Under the pieces are notes generated by a model. The model saw only the letters and a list, made by a program, of their open reading frames with translations, did no database searches and was not told the DNA's origin. 64,000 bases of DNA from contig JAILWY010000026.1 in assembly GCA_022113835.1 (NCBI GenBank), positions 12,179,001 through 12,243,000 on the forward strand, given 5' to 3'. The position numbers were made by a program, and so were the translations under genes. Positions 63,664 to 64,000 of the stretch are shown in pieces; position 1 is the first letter of the stretch, and each line of letters begins with the position of its first letter. The DNA comes from Atopsyche davidsoni. Its lineage: Eukaryota > Arthropoda > Insecta > Trichoptera > Hydrobiosidae.

Positions 63664-63792
63664 GTCACGAAGTTGCCGAGGAATAGAAATTTAAGACATT
63701 ATTTGCGTGCACTTCCACTGACAATACGCGTGAACCGTTCGAACTGTGACTGCGCACAACGGAGGGAACTGCGGGGGCAGAGAAGGCCCCGA
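63664..63792 (+). other. Candidate internal exon
   Basis: A strong acceptor (TTTGCTTTCAG) and a strong donor (GA|GTGAGT) bound 129 nt that are open for 43 basic codons in one frame. In the phase required by the 56661 exon it meets a stop, so it would have to be a 5' UTR exon from another start site or belong to another gene. No domain recognised. Confidence 0.25.
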
Positions 63793-64000
63793 GTGAGTGA
63801 AATCGTGAGATGTTCAATTATTTATTTATCGTTCCTTCCCATTGACTGGGAGAAGACGTTTTGAATAAAGCGACACTTCATTCTCAGTGCGGGCAAGGCG
63901 GCCGGTTAAGGCTACGGTTTATTGCGTCGGACGCCGGGCATCTTAATTAAAAAGTAATAAAACAGTGTAGTTTGTGGTGAAGTCCAGTGCCCCCAGTGTG

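Noticed and set aside
63430..63864. 144-codon plus-strand frame
   Set aside because: It reads through a strong acceptor (63663) and donor (63793); if transcribed, only the part between them is a likely exon, and no family is recognised.

Overview
The window looks like insect nuclear DNA, most likely a moth or butterfly. The background is AT-rich, and short GC-rich coding exons are separated by AT-rich GT-AG introns. It also holds decayed class II transposons, short retroelements and a repeat scattered across several introns. The organism call is inference from composition and gene style; no species marker was identified.

The left half (1 to about 36540) is a tandem array, all on the + strand, of secreted Cu/Zn superoxide dismutase (SOD) family genes. 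Gene A (1286-1570) shows only its last exon. Genes B (17800-20158, with a possible extra 3' exon at 21328-21427) and C (24104-26417) keep every copper and zinc ligand, the active-site Arg and both disulphide Cys, so they should be real extracellular SODs. Genes D (27575-28632), E (31338-32438) and F (35194-36296) keep the signal peptide, fold motifs and most zinc ligands but have lost copper ligands and the active-site Arg. Gene A has lost one copper ligand and the same Arg. All complete genes share one layout: a non-coding first exon, a signal-peptide exon, an exon with the first half of the SOD barrel, and an exon with the second half, with all coding introns in phase 0. Five promoters share a TTAAAT/TTATAT box 30-31 bp upstream of a CATTCA-like start element.

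The array has a readable history. Between D and E lies a second copy of the gene C promoter (about 29130-29960) joined directly to a copy of the C-D intergenic flank. This implies that a C+D unit was duplicated and the second C body was later deleted. Between E and F lies an F-like exon remnant (33682-33794).

From 36541 to 43482 no gene was recognised. A complete five-exon tetraspanin gene lies on the minus strand (43483-49626); its introns carry a hAT MITE, a retroelement fragment with a long target-site duplication, and a copy of the dispersed repeat. The right part (50100-64000) holds diverged tandem repeats split by a pogo/Tigger-like MITE, a GC-rich island (about 55700-56760) with a candidate first coding exon of an unidentified + strand gene, and several GC-rich islands after it that could be regulatory elements in a long first intron.

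The most notable biology is the SOD cluster: catalytically intact and copper-site-broken secreted paralogues side by side, plus a candidate splice switch in gene B that would replace a soluble C terminus with a hydrophobic membrane or GPI-type tail.
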